Positions 40,601-48,409 of a stretch of 64,000 nucleotides of DNA are shown here, in pieces. How positions within the stretch are numbered: the stretch's first letter is position 1; each line of letters begins with the position of its first letter. The notes below the pieces were generated by a model that saw nothing but the letters and a program-made list of their open reading frames with translations, searched no databases and had not been told where the DNA came from. Source of the DNA: Cyrtodaria siliqua (lineage: Eukaryota > Mollusca > Bivalvia > Adapedonta > Hiatellidae); assembly GCA_037043455.1 (NCBI GenBank), contig JAWPHD010000126.1, positions 62,001 to 126,000 of the forward strand, written 5' to 3'. Both the position numbers and the translations under genes were made by a program.

Positions 40601-43600
40601 AGCATGTCGGTAAACTTTAATTTGTTCACTGTTACGTAATACTGTTACTATTGCCATACGATTATGATTATTCTTTGTAATCAAATCCAATTGTATTGGT
40701 AAGTACCGTGATTAATGTTGTAGAACGTCTGGTCGACCCATTTGCATTATTCTTTGTAATAAAATCCAATTGTATTGGTAAATACCGTGATTAATGTTGT
40801 AGAACGTCTGGTCGACCCATTTGCATTATTCTTTGTAATCAAATCCAATTGTATTAGTAAGTACCGTGATTAATGTTGTATAACGTCTGGTCGACCCATT
40901 TGCATTATTCTTTGTAATCAAATCCAATTGTATTGGTAAGTATCGTGATTAATGTTGTAGAACGTCTGGTGGACCCATTTGCATTATTCTTTGTAATCAA
41001 ATCCAATTGTATTGGTAAGTACCGTGATTAATGTTGTAGAACGTCTGGTCGACCCATTTGCATTATTCTTTGTAATCAAATCCAATTGTATTGGAAAGTG
41101 CCGAGATTAATGTTGTAGAACGTCTGGTCGACCCATTTGCATTATTCTTTGTAATTAAATCCAATTGTATTGGTAAGTACCGTGATTAATGTTGTAGAAC
41201 GTCTGGTCGACCCATTTGCATTATTCTTTGTAATAAAATCCAATTGTATTGGTAAATACCGTGATTAATGTTGTAGAACGTCTGGTCGACCTATTTGCAT
41301 TATTCTTTGTAATCAAATCCAATTGTATTGGTAAGTACCGTGATTAATGTTGTAGAACGTCTGGTGGACCAATTTGCATTATTCTTTGTAATAAAATCCA
41401 ATTGTATTGGTAAATACCGTGATTAATGTTGTAGAACGTCTGGTCGACCCATTTGCATTATTCTTTGTAATCAAATCCAATTGTATTAGTAAGTACCGTG
41501 ATTAATGTTGTAGAACGTCTGGTCGACCCATTTGCATTATTCTTTGTAATCAAATCCAATTGTATTGGTAAGTGCCTTGATTAATGTTGTAGAACGTCTG
41601 GTCGACCCATTTGCATTATTCTTTGTAATTAAATCCAATTGTATTGGTAAGTACCGTGATTAATGTTGTAGAACGTCTGGTCGACCTATTTGCATTATTC
41701 TTTGTAATCAAATCCAATTGTATTGGTAAGTACCGTGATTAATGTTGTAGAACGTCTGGTCGACCCATTTGCATTATTCTGTGTAATCAAATCCAATTGT
41801 ATTGGTAAGTACCGTGATTAATGTTTTAGAACGTCTGGTCCGACCCATTTGCATTATTATTTGTAATCAAATCCATTTGTATTGGTAAGTACCGTGATTA
41901 ATGTTGTAGAACGTCTGGTCGACCCATTTGCATTATTCTGTGTAATCAAATCCAATTGTATTGGAAAGTGCCGAGATTAATGTTGTAGAACGTCTGGTCG
42001 ACCCATTTGCATTATTCTTTGTAATCAAGTCCAATTGTATTGGTAAATACCGTGATTCATGTTGTAGAACGTCTGGTCGACCCATTTGCATTATTCTTTG
42101 TAATCAAATCCAATTGTATTGGTAAGTACCGTGATTAATGTTGTATAACGTCTGGTCGACCCATTTCCATTATTCTTTGTAATCAAATCCAATTGTATTG
42201 GTAAGTATCGTGATTAATGTTGTAGAACGTCTGGTGGACCCATTTGCATTATTCTTTGTAATCAAATCCAATTGTATTGGTAAGTACCGTGATTAATGTT
42301 GTAGAACGTCTGGTCGACCCATTTGCATTATTCTTTGTAATCAAATCCAATTGTATTGGAAAGTGCCGAGATTAATGTTGTAGAACGTCTGGTCGACCCA
42401 TTTGCATTATTCTTTGTAATTAAATCCAATTGTATTGGTCAATGCCGTGATTAATGTTGTAGAACGTGTGGTCGACCCATTTGCATTATTATGTGTAATC
42501 AAATCCAATTTTATTGGTAAGTACCGTGATTAATGTTGTAGAACATCTGGTCCGACCCATTTGCATTATTATGTGTAATCAAATCCAATTGTATTGGTAA
42601 GTACCGTGATTAATGTTGTAGAACGTCTGGTCGACCCATTTGCATTATTCTTTGTAATCAAATCCAATTGTATTGTGGGTATCTTGAATAATGTTGTAGA
42701 ACGTCTGGTCGACCCATTTGCATTATTCTTTGTAATCAAATACAATTGTATTGGTAAGTACCGTGATTAATGTTGTAGAACGTCTGGTCAACCCATTTGC
42801 ATTATTCTTTGTAATCAAATCCAATTGTATTGGAAAGTGCCGCGATTAATGTTGTAGAACGTCTGGTCGACCCATTTGCATTATTCTGTGTAATCAAATC
42901 CAATTGTATTGGTAAGTGCCACGATTAATGTTGTAGAACGTCTGGTCCGACCCATTTGCATTATTCTTTGTAATCAAATCCAATTGTATTGATAAGTATC
43001 TTGAATAATGTTGTAGAACGTCTGGTCGACCCATTTGCATTATTCTTTGTAATCAAATCCAATTGTATTGGTAGGTGCCGCGATTAATGTTGTAGAACGT
43101 CTGGTCGACCCATTTGCATTATTCTTTGTAATCAAATCCAATTGTATTGGTAAGTGCCTTGATTAATGTTGTAGAACGTCTGGTCGACCCATTTGCATTA
43201 TTCTTTGTAATCAAATCCAATTGTATTGGTAAGTACCGTGATTAATGTTGTAGAACGTCTGGTCGTCCCATTTGCATTATTCTTTGTAATCAAATCTACT
43301 TGTATTGGTAAGTGCCTTGATTAATGTTGTAGAACGTCTGGTCAACCCATTTGCATTATTCTTTGTAATCAAATCCAATTGTATTGGTAAGTACCGTGAT
43401 TAATGTTGTAGAACGTCTGGTCGACCCATTTGCATTATTCTTTGTAATCAAATCCAATTGTATTGGTAAGTACCGTGATTAATGTTGTAGAACGTCTGGT
43501 CGACCCATTTGCATTATTCGTTGTAATCAAATCAAATTGTATTGGTAAGTACCGTGATTAATGTTGTAGAACGTCTGGTCGACCCATTTGCATTATTCTT

Positions 43601-46600
43601 TTTTATCAAATCCAGTTGTATTTGTAAGTGCCTTGATTAATGTTGTAGAACGTCTGGTCGACCCATTTGCATTATTCTTTGTAATCAAATCCAATTGTAT
43701 TGGTAAGTACCGTGATTAATGTTGTAGAACATCTGGTCGACCCATTTGCATTATTCTTTGTAATCAAATCCAATTGTATTGGTAAGTGCCTTGATTAATA
43801 TTGTAAAACGTCTGGTCAACCCATTTGCATTATTCTTTGTAATCAAATCCAATTGTACCGGTAAGTACCGTGATTAATGTTGTAGAACGTCTGGTCCGAC
43901 CCATTTGCATTCAAAAAAAGTAATACATTATGTTTGAACCAATGCATGTCATGCTTAAAGTAAAAAAAACCCACAGGGGTGAGATACCAAGTTGTGATAC
44001 CAGAACATGCATTCATGTATTTATATATATTGCATATCTAACAATTGGGAAACAAGAATAATGTTTAAAATTTCTACATTGCAGCACCTACTGTAAACCC
44101 AGAGATTGTAAATCAAAGAACAAAGAAACCTCACCCTATCAATTCTTTAAAGTATTTCCCACATATGGCGCAAAAGTTTGTAAGTATAAGCTGTACTGGC
44201 TACCGTAACCTGTCACAAAGCATTAGTCACACTTAATGCACAATCCTTGGATTCTGGTCTACCGCAGGGGCCCGGTGGACAGGTGGTTAGTCACTGCACT
44301 ATGTGTATACAACACTCAACTCGTGAAATTATGTGTCTTAATCATCGCAAATATGGTAAAACAGAAGCACGGATTCTAATTTACGGTGTTGAGTATATAA
44401 TTAGGTTAGATACTAGTAGTTACATACACACATATGTGCTCTCTTACGCTTACCGTTTTAGGTGCCAGCAGATGCGGCATATATACTGAAGGAAAACAGA
44501 AACGTATCTCGGAAATTTCCGCTATATGTTGTATGTATAATATGCTACGGTTAATCGAATGGTACATGGCTGTGTTAAACATTTCCTTTCGAAATAAAGA
44601 CTAAAACAACACAGTTTCATTATTGATAGACTACACGTTTGGCTCAAGCATTAAATACAGCACTGGCTCAGATTTCTAAGCGGAACTTCAACATTTATGA
44701 ATTTCGTGTTACAAAGTGTACTGTGATTAAAACGTCTACAACAGCACAGTTTTGTCCTTTCTCTATCTAGATACAATCTTTTATATTTGCAAAATATATT
44801 GGTATTTCTTTGAAATATTACGTGAAATTAAGGGTACAGTATATATAGTATATAGCGGAAAATCCCGAGTTGCGTTTCTATATTTCTTAATATAATAACA
44901 CCGCTTGGTATAGCTGAAATACCACAATAAAATGAAAGAGATGAACTTACTGGAATATCATGAGATTATCTTAACTTAACCTTCACATTTCAGATAATAG
45001 ATCAGTTTGGAAAGTTTAAAGAGTTTGATAAAAATGGTGATGGATGTCTCGATTTATCAGAGGTAGGTAAATCGTTTCCTTTTGCGGATAGCAACAATGA
45101 TTTGATATTTGGTTTAAAGATATTTTATTTCAGCATTTTTACAACATATATATTACAATACATCTTTAGTAGGATGGGAACAAAAGAAACATGCGTATAG
45201 AGTTCCTCTCCTTATTTGATATGTGATACCATATTTGACATGGAAGTATCAGTAGCGTAAATATTACGATGTGTTTTAGTTTTAACAATTACTGTTTTCT
45301 TTTGAATTCATATTTATTTGTGAAATATTCAATTTTCTAAGTAGGAATATACTAAAAAAACATGTATTTCTATGCCCCGTCACAAAATGGAACGGGCAAA
45401 TATTGTTACACGTGTGCGTCCGTTCTTTAAGTCTATTTTATGCAACTGTCAGTTTCATATAGGGGCATCTGTGTCCCATGGACACATTTTTTACTCTAAA
45501 TTGTGCTAAGTTTTATTTAGTCATACTCCAACAGGGTTAAGGTTAAAAGAATACTGGTTTAATAAATCTGGGTAATGTTATTGCTTGATAAATACTTTAA
45601 GATTGCGGTATGTCCCTTTAGCATTACACCCAAGGTATTTTTATTTTATAAATAATCTGCAAACCGTGGCCTACTGGTTAACGACGTTGCGTTGTAAACC
45701 TTTTCGCCTCTCACCAATGCGGGTTCGAACCCCATTGGGAGCTCGACTTGAAAGTGAGGAAGTGTCGATTCTAACGGATGGCGGGAGGTATACAGTACTG
45801 GTTCTACCCAGGAAAAGTGGATGGTCTGCCTCAACAAAAAAGAAATCGACCGTCATATATAACCTGGCATATGTTGAAAATGATGTAAAACACCATACAA
45901 ACAAAAAAACAAAAGCTAATTGTCCAGAAATAATCGTCAAACCTTGTGTCGCCAGATAGTACAGGTGGTAAAGGAGCTCGGGTTTAACTTCAACACACAC
46001 GAGCTACAGGAAGCCATGGAGGAGGTGGATCGGGATAACAACCACACACTGGACTTCTACGAGTACCTTCTCATTGTTGACAACATATACAGGAGAAACG
46101 GTGAGTGTAACCTACCGAATATCTCAACATCTCGGAAATTTGTTAAAATAAAGAATTATTAAGGACTCGTCGTGTAGAATCTAATTTGGTAGAATAGTTT
46201 GTGACCTGTTACTTGTCCCAGTCACATTTCTCAGGAACCGTAAAGGGTAGAAGCATACTTAGGTTGCCCTATTTAAAGTTTGCCACTATGCGTTCCTCTT
46301 TCAGTGTGTGGTGACAGGACAGATTTTACTGTATACCCTATAATGATGTCTACCTAAATCCTCAAAGGACGGTAGAGTGTGAGCTTTTTTTTAAATCCTG
46401 TCTTGCCGTACCCTTAATGGTATGTTCTCTTGTTGCTCTGGCTTCTCAAGTCACTGAGTACTTGTATTCATATATACATGATCATATGTGTTATACTTAT
46501 ATTACCTGTTATTGTTGCATTGTTTGTGCATTGTTATCAAGAATATAACCTGGCGGGGATATCTTTATTTACATTGTCTATTTTATTGAGATGACAATAG

Positions 46601-47373
46601 AGTAAGAGTAAGGTTTGGTGCACCCTAGCACCTGGTTTACTCCGCCCTCCCCCAACCCACCGGCCTTTTTTGCCACTGACCGTTCTAATGCAGTAGCCCT
46701 ATTGTCAACCCTTTTGTGTTTGTGATGTCTTATCTTGCCTTTTATTCATCTTTGTGGTTGTTGTTTGTTTCTATGCGTGTTTTGGTTAACTGTGGTCCTA
46801 CATTTCCTTTTATATCTACTTTTGTACTCGTGATTCTGAATAGTTTTTTTTTCCAGAAAGCATCAAAGGTCATGCAGAAGTTTACAATAATTGGGGATTG
46901 TTTACTTTGCATACTCGTAAATCATGTAAAAACTGTAATACGATATTACATAGAGGATATTTGTTGTTTTGGAGAGAATACCATATTTTATTTCATCGAG
47001 AAGTGAGAAAATATTATATTTTCACGAATGCGAATGATTTTACAAACATTTTTTTAGTGAAACTACGGTAGAACAACAAAAGTAGTCCCGGCAGCTACTG
47101 TGAAAATAAAACTCTATATTTCTCACAATGTGAAATAACACTTTTATTTCACTGATAAAAAACGTAGCTCATTGCTTATCATAAAATAAAATGTTTTATT
47201 TATGATAATGTTTGTGTATTGTTTGCTGGTTATCATTCCTGTCTTTTTTATTATTGTAATAAACATGATGAGAATACTTTTATATTTATATTTAAGGTAA
47301 AGCCGAGTTATTTAAAGACGGTCTCACAGAACTGAACAGCAAAAACGTTTCCAAATCATGCGTGGTACAGTGA
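16297..47373 (+). CDS. Coiled-coil protein with C-terminal EF-hand pair, 551 aa, 17 coding exons (family not recognised)
   Basis: Proposed coding exons: 16297-16308, 18123-18272, 20720-20887, 22127-22178, 24191-24329, 26715-26786, 27999-28068, 36294-36434, 37787-37869, 38641-38800, 39236-39297, 40153-40253, 44085-44179, 44462-44530, 44994-45062, 45965-46100, 47297-47373. All have AG/GT borders and compatible phases, totalling 1656 nt. The protein starts MENLRLNK; an in-frame ATG also occurs in exon 2. Residues 5-110 look helical. About 111-270 is heptad-rich coiled coil (VVELQKTH, ISELEKEIQEIRQ). Residues 270-458 are low-recognition, with basic and Ser-rich parts. EF-hand loops are DKNGDGCLDLSE (about 470-481, canonical) and DRDNNHTLDFYE (about 503-514, H in place of G at position 6), so Ca2+ binding is likely at least in the first. 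No signal peptide or membrane segment, so probably cytosolic. The function is unknown. The start of exon 36294 could instead be 36315, giving seven fewer residues. Confidence 0.88.
16955..17066 (+). repeat. LINE 3'-end fragment with (GAATTT)n tail
   Basis: Ends 'aataaagaatttgaatttga', a polyadenylation signal followed by short tail repeats as in many invertebrate LINEs. Lies in intron 1 of the EF-hand gene; no coding part. Confidence 0.5.
17690..17898 (+). repeat. Dispersed repeat, plus orientation, intron 1
   Basis: Matches the reverse complement of 19923-20115 at roughly 90-95% by eye, e.g. 'gggcgtgagcggtagctagc' and 'ggtccattatcatactcttt'. More distant members are at 25140-25520 (+) and 39415-39775 (-). 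Confidence 0.85.
18645..18985 (+). repeat. Three tandem ~118-bp copies of the retroelement-tail motif
   Basis: Each unit runs from 'cactgaccgttccaagtcag' through 'tgtttatgctgtgatgtcac'. The 131-residue ORF over it is repeat-derived. A short SINE fragment follows near 19175-19215. Intron 2 of the EF-hand gene. Confidence 0.8.
19609..19636. repeat. (GA)n microsatellite
   Basis: Uninterrupted AG dinucleotides after 'gttccgcaa' in intron 2. Confidence 0.95.
19790..20772 (+). repeat. Tandem array of eight copies of intron-2 acceptor plus exon-3 start
   Basis: AG acceptors fall at 19801, 19879, 20343, 20421, 20487, 20566, 20641 and 20719; spacing is 78, 464 (78 plus a 386-bp insertion), 78, 66, 79, 75 and 78. 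Each is followed by a version of the exon-3 start KWEPIRNKYLFEDY, for example KWDTIRIKYLLEDY after 20641 and KWESIYNKYMLEDY after 20487. Only the last copy leads into the complete exon (20720-20887) with a donor. The copy at 20642 reads open for 26 codons straight into exon 3 in frame. Confidence 0.9.
19923..20312 (-). mobile_element. Dispersed repeat inserted in the exon-3 array (inverse of 17.7 kb copy)
   Basis: Breaks the 78-bp rhythm between array copies 2 and 3 by 386 bp. Its right part ('agtattac... cagccaaaagactaaatt', 'gcagacaacatatccta') matches 39690-39760, showing the longer consensus. No coding capacity. Confidence 0.8.
22395..22590 (-). repeat. SINE-like repeat
   Basis: 'tgactgaaaggggttttacg' at one end and 'tatccactgaccacccgaag' (tRNA-like A-box inverse) at the other suggest a tRNA-headed SINE on the minus strand. 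Intron 4. Confidence 0.5.
23080..23230. repeat. Dispersed repeat shared with 33725-33850
   Basis: 'ggtcctatagaaaccacagc' and 'gaaagagacaaaaaaccaac' recur at 33725 and about 33803. The 33.7-kb copy stops at a MITE (33851). Confidence 0.75.
23565..23735 (+). repeat. Retroelement-tail family copy
   Basis: 'gccattccaatgcggtagcc' and 'gatgtcacatgccttgc' match the tail at 6925-7090. Other solo tails are at about 25930-26100, 37140-37290, 40475-40640, 53330-53590 and 54470-54730. Confidence 0.7.
23715..24185 (+). repeat. Degenerate minisatellite abutting the acceptor of exon 5
   Basis: About a dozen imperfect ~36-bp units of the form 'ccctacatatctttcaattg' plus 'aatcgggatt'. The last unit ('aactaaatcggga') runs into TGTGTTTTCAG|AAAGG at 24190. 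Confidence 0.8.
25140..25520 (+). repeat. Longer copy of the 17.7/19.9-kb dispersed repeat
   Basis: 'cataccatcttcgggatggc', 'cccggagctagag' and 'aaaccgagactgcaatattt' are shared. The 137-residue ORF here reads through the repeat and is not a gene. Intron 5. Confidence 0.7.
26189..26348. mobile_element. Near-perfect 160-bp palindrome (fold-back MITE)
   Basis: GTTTAATTAACATT at 26189 pairs with AATGTTAATTAAAC at 26335-26348. The inner arms include GATATAGAAACGAGTGCG pairing with CGCACGAGTTTCTATATC around a centre near 26268. Intron 5. Confidence 0.85.
26349..26613. mobile_element. Second inverted-repeat element directly beside the palindrome
   Basis: TATATATTCTGTGATTAATT at about 26355 is inverted at 26588-26613 (ATCACAGAATATATAAT). 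The interior is unique-looking and non-coding. Confidence 0.6.
27286..27741. mobile_element. MITE with ~45-bp TIRs and internal GATC/ATTGAG repeats
   Basis: CCTCCTTTACACAGA at 27286 is inverted as TCTGTGTAAAGGGGG at 27727-27741. The similarity extends inward to AATTGGCC on both sides. The interior is built from many 'gatcattgagcgatc'-like words. No ORF. Intron 6. Confidence 0.8.
28374..32122 (-). mobile_element. 5'-truncated L1/Tx1-like LINE, antisense in intron 7
   Basis: Flanked by the 12-bp direct repeat AAGTTACCTTAA at 28362-28373 and 32123-32134, a target-site duplication. A poly(T) run just inside the left end is the poly(A) tail of a minus-strand element. The right (5') end falls in ORF2 upstream of the RT domain and carries a short ATTGATTAATAT repeat. 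The 3' UTR is about 28385-29316. A clear TSD and long ORF suggest a recent insertion. Confidence 0.92.
29317..32010 (-). CDS. LINE ORF2 reverse transcriptase, N-terminally truncated
   Basis: An 897-codon ORF from the first ATG; the frame stays open upstream to near 32060 (LLESKRKELYEIREKK), so the ATG is arbitrary. RT motifs in order: RSRAKWIQEGEK near the start, GNSGFTVEFYNFF, NWRPISLLNVSYKLASA, DQTGFLAGRYIGENTR, LLLIDFEKAFDSLAWDF, GCRQGDPLSPYIF, and the catalytic SQYADDTTLILDGS. The C-terminus has the CTLCNKAVETIKHLFYDC Cys-His motif of L1/Tx1-type elements. The apurinic endonuclease domain is missing (5' truncation). Such enzymes copy element RNA at the nicked target. With no promoter or endonuclease, this copy is probably not autonomous. 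Confidence 0.92.
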   Translation of the reverse strand: MEGIKIRSRAKWIQEGEKMSKYFCNLENKNFTSKCMSSLMSKGNTIIKSQHGIINETKNFYKKLYSHHQTEAVDLNDLFSNCKIPKLDDNTKQTLESDITYEEILQSLKQMSNDKSPGNSGFTVEFYNFFWSDIGQFVLRSINYGFITGQLSISQRQGVITCIPKGDKDKLYLKNWRPISLLNVSYKLASACIARRLKLVLQSLIHKDQTGFLAGRYIGENTRLVYDIMFYAEKYSLPGLLLLIDFEKAFDSLAWDFIFEVLDFYKFGPIFKRWIKVFYTNIESCVIVNGHLSDWFSIHRGCRQGDPLSPYIFILCSEILAVLIRNNINIKGLRIGSKEHILSQYADDTTLILDGSEKSLRHALKTLTFYARVSGLHMNLDTTKVIWIGCRKRCNVKICREYELCWEHDSFTLLGIKFSVDLDTICTINYKSKIEDIKKLLSSWSKRILSPIGKITVIKSLATSKINHLISSIPNPHQSVINELKSLFFNFLWGGKKDKVKRQVIYQDKKRGGLRMIDIDCFFKSLKITWIRRLLKSENNYLSIVQDMNPWIKDFTLFGIDYINNNLKTLDNPFWKDVFESCKYYLHNFSPTSWHQFHGVPLWYNEDLKVGGSTILLHHWFSKGIFFINDLLDISGKFLSFKVFKETYELKTNFLEYEGVVASIKRLLCSYKFSLFPCKGTNPIIPFHLSNILKDIKGSRSIYDAILIKNITPSAIIKWNEEFNNKYLNWNNIFAATFKINQDVKLQWFQYRINHRILGTNYLLKKMNISHSDKCTLCNKAVETIKHLFYDCEVSKLFWSDLSTLINSTCTSIVTNWSDSDIILGNTKFDNILNKILILGKYHIFFQKQNNSAPSCLNFNYYLKSVYKTEKFIAYTNSKDIYFHKIWNRYENIVAEP
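32944..33520 (-). pseudogene. Von Willebrand factor A domain fragment, broken
   Basis: Minus-strand frames give NEIAQIINNMADFGSKHGT, an in-frame stop, VGVATMAQNLKIILPL, then ESASFAAILNETIQSVF, QIAIVLSNGQFEDLEQ, a frameshift near 33160, and NIKMFAIGLGSDVSTEGL ending VLQAEFSYTMC. This order (VGV, ITDG-like VLSNG, VFAIGxG) is that of a VWA domain missing the N-terminal metal-site strand. It has no flanking exons that I can see. Probably a transposed or retrocopied fragment in intron 7. Confidence 0.75.
33851..34351. mobile_element. MITE with TTGGCCCCCAATAT termini
   Basis: TTGGCCCCCAATATT at 33853 is inverted as ATATATTGGGGGCCAA at 34335-34350. Inside, AGAGCGCACC...CGAGCACA (about 34060) pairs with TGTGCTCGGAGGTGCGCTCT (about 34110-34131). 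Non-coding. Confidence 0.8.
34500..34610 (-). repeat. tRNA-derived repeat fragment
   Basis: Minus strand has a TAGCGCAGTTAGTAG A-box and a GGGTTCAACCCC B-box, but about 80 bp apart, too far for a normal tRNA. Likely a SINE head. The rest of 34610-35500 shows no gene. Confidence 0.4.
35510..36285 (+). repeat. ~42-bp minisatellite ending at the acceptor of exon 8
   Basis: About 18 imperfect units of 'acatgacatactggttataa' plus 'tataatcattgacaggaatagt'. Because the unit is 42 bp, a repeated 14-residue frame appears on the minus strand; it is not a gene. The last diverged unit runs into the CTACAG acceptor at 36293. Confidence 0.9.
38038..38336. mobile_element. MITE with TTAA ends and AAAGGGACACACGGCAA termini
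   Basis: TTAAAGGGACACACGGCAAT at the left; inverse ATTGCCATGTGTCCCTTTAA at the right. TTAA at both ends suggests a piggyBac-type target site. Single ends of the family occur near 8571, 14733, 15047 and 45620. Intron 9. Confidence 0.85.
38960..39175 (+). repeat. ~32-bp degenerate minisatellite in intron 10
   Basis: About seven units around 'gtcaccacgttattgtgtaa' with variable spacers. It ends 60 bp before the acceptor of exon 39236-39297. Confidence 0.8.
39415..39775 (-). repeat. Minus-strand copy of the 17.7/25.1-kb repeat
   Basis: 'ctagctaccgttcacgccca', 'agccccgggataagcagaac' and 'agcggcgtatggtcccagtt' are shared with 19980-20180. Intron 11. An AT-rich (TA)n tract follows at about 39855-39921. 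Confidence 0.75.
40666..43911 (+). repeat. 79-bp satellite array, about 41 copies, in intron 12
   Basis: Unit: 'gcattattctttgtaatcaa', 'atccaattgtattggtaagt', 'accgtgattaatgttgtaga', 'acgtctggtcgacccattt'. Copies differ at a few positions, with occasional 80-bp versions ('ggtccgaccc'). Each unit holds ATTTGCAT (inverse octamer), CCAATTGTATTGG (CCAAT inverted repeat), GGTCGACC and usually G|GTAAGT, all on the sense strand of the host gene. Variant blocks recur 16 units apart (40878 and 42143). No coding capacity. Confidence 0.95.
45662..45910 (+). mobile_element. tRNA-headed SINE, intron 15
   Basis: A-box 'tggcctactggttaacgacg', B-box GGGTTCGAACCCC at about 45720, body 'ggaggtatacagtactggtt', end 'gatgtaaaacaccatacaaa'. 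It ends only 54 bp before exon 45965-46100. Confidence 0.85.
46250..46830 (+). repeat. Retroelement 3'-end copy in intron 16
   Basis: Same order of motifs as 6520-7090: the degraded coding end (YAFLFQCVVTGQ by frame), 'cctggttta', 'cactgaccgttctaatgcag', 'gtttgtgatgtcttatcttg'. Dead. Confidence 0.7.
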
Positions 47374-47734
47374 CAACTCGGTGCTCTACACAAATCATGT
47401 GTGCTAAAAAGACTGACTGTATAATGGCTGACATGGTGCTGAAGTGCTGATGTATCTGTGATAATATATTGCGATAAATTTCATTTGATGATCCAGTAGG
47501 GACGCAGCTTGTAAACGGTGCTAAACTAGTTCTAACACGAGCGTTTACATGACAGATAGTACCTTTAATGCTAAAAAGCTATATGTGACTTTCTCATATA
47601 ATTATTCTGTGCTGTGTTCATTGTATGTTTTCCAACTGTTTTCAGATTGAGTTATTACAACCTTTCGTAACCTAATGGACAGACATATTAATATACAGAT
47701 CAGAATCTTTTTTGTGTGTTTGTTTGTTGTTTAA

Positions 47735-47940
47735 TGTCATTTTTCAGCACATATTAGGCTATGTATGACCATCGATGTTTTGTGTTGGAGGCAAACCACC
47801 CATTTATTCCCGCCATCCGTAAGAATACTTCCTCACATATAAGTTGAGCTCTCATTCGGATTCAAACTCGCAGCGTTGAGAGGCGAGAAAGCTTACAATG
47901 CAATGTCGTTAACCCCTCGACCATGGATGCGATTTACCTT
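47735..47940 (-). mobile_element. SINE of the 45.7-kb family, minus strand, after the EF-hand gene stop
   Basis: The right end 'cgttaacccctcgaccatgg' is the inverted A-box; 'ggattcaaactcgcagcg' is the inverted B-box region. AATAAA near 47952 is the first such signal after the stop at 47371-47373, so it may be the poly(A) signal of the EF-hand mRNA. Confidence 0.75.
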
Positions 47941-48409
47941 GATGCAAAATTAATAAATGCATGCATACGTAGTAATGATATGTCTAGAGCGTTTACTATG
48001 ACGATAACTTCCTCCATCGTCATCATAATTGATACTGGTTTAATATGTTTGTATCCGTCTGTTTATACGCATTAAGTGTATATATGGTTATAGGGTGGGG
48101 ATCTCAACGGTTTCAAGTTATGACCCAAAGGCTATTTTTCTAGGGCTGGAGACGGACCTAGGTACCGATGCTGGTTGGATGGTTGTATCCGTCTGTATAT
48201 ATGGTGTTATTATATGCCTACCTAAATATACTAACACATTTGTTATTAAACATTTTGTATTATAAAATCTCTCGACTCATTATCGCATTTTGGCCCTCGC
48301 ACAGCAGGGTCAAAAAGCGATAATGATAACGGCCCTGCCGTTTGAAAACGTCACAAACGTTAATACCGTTGTAGTGTACAACTCTATGTTAAACATGTCA
48401 CCACTGCGG

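Noticed and set aside
40666..43911. CRISPR-like array
   Set aside because: There are no unique spacers; the whole 79-bp unit is conserved, so it is a eukaryotic satellite.
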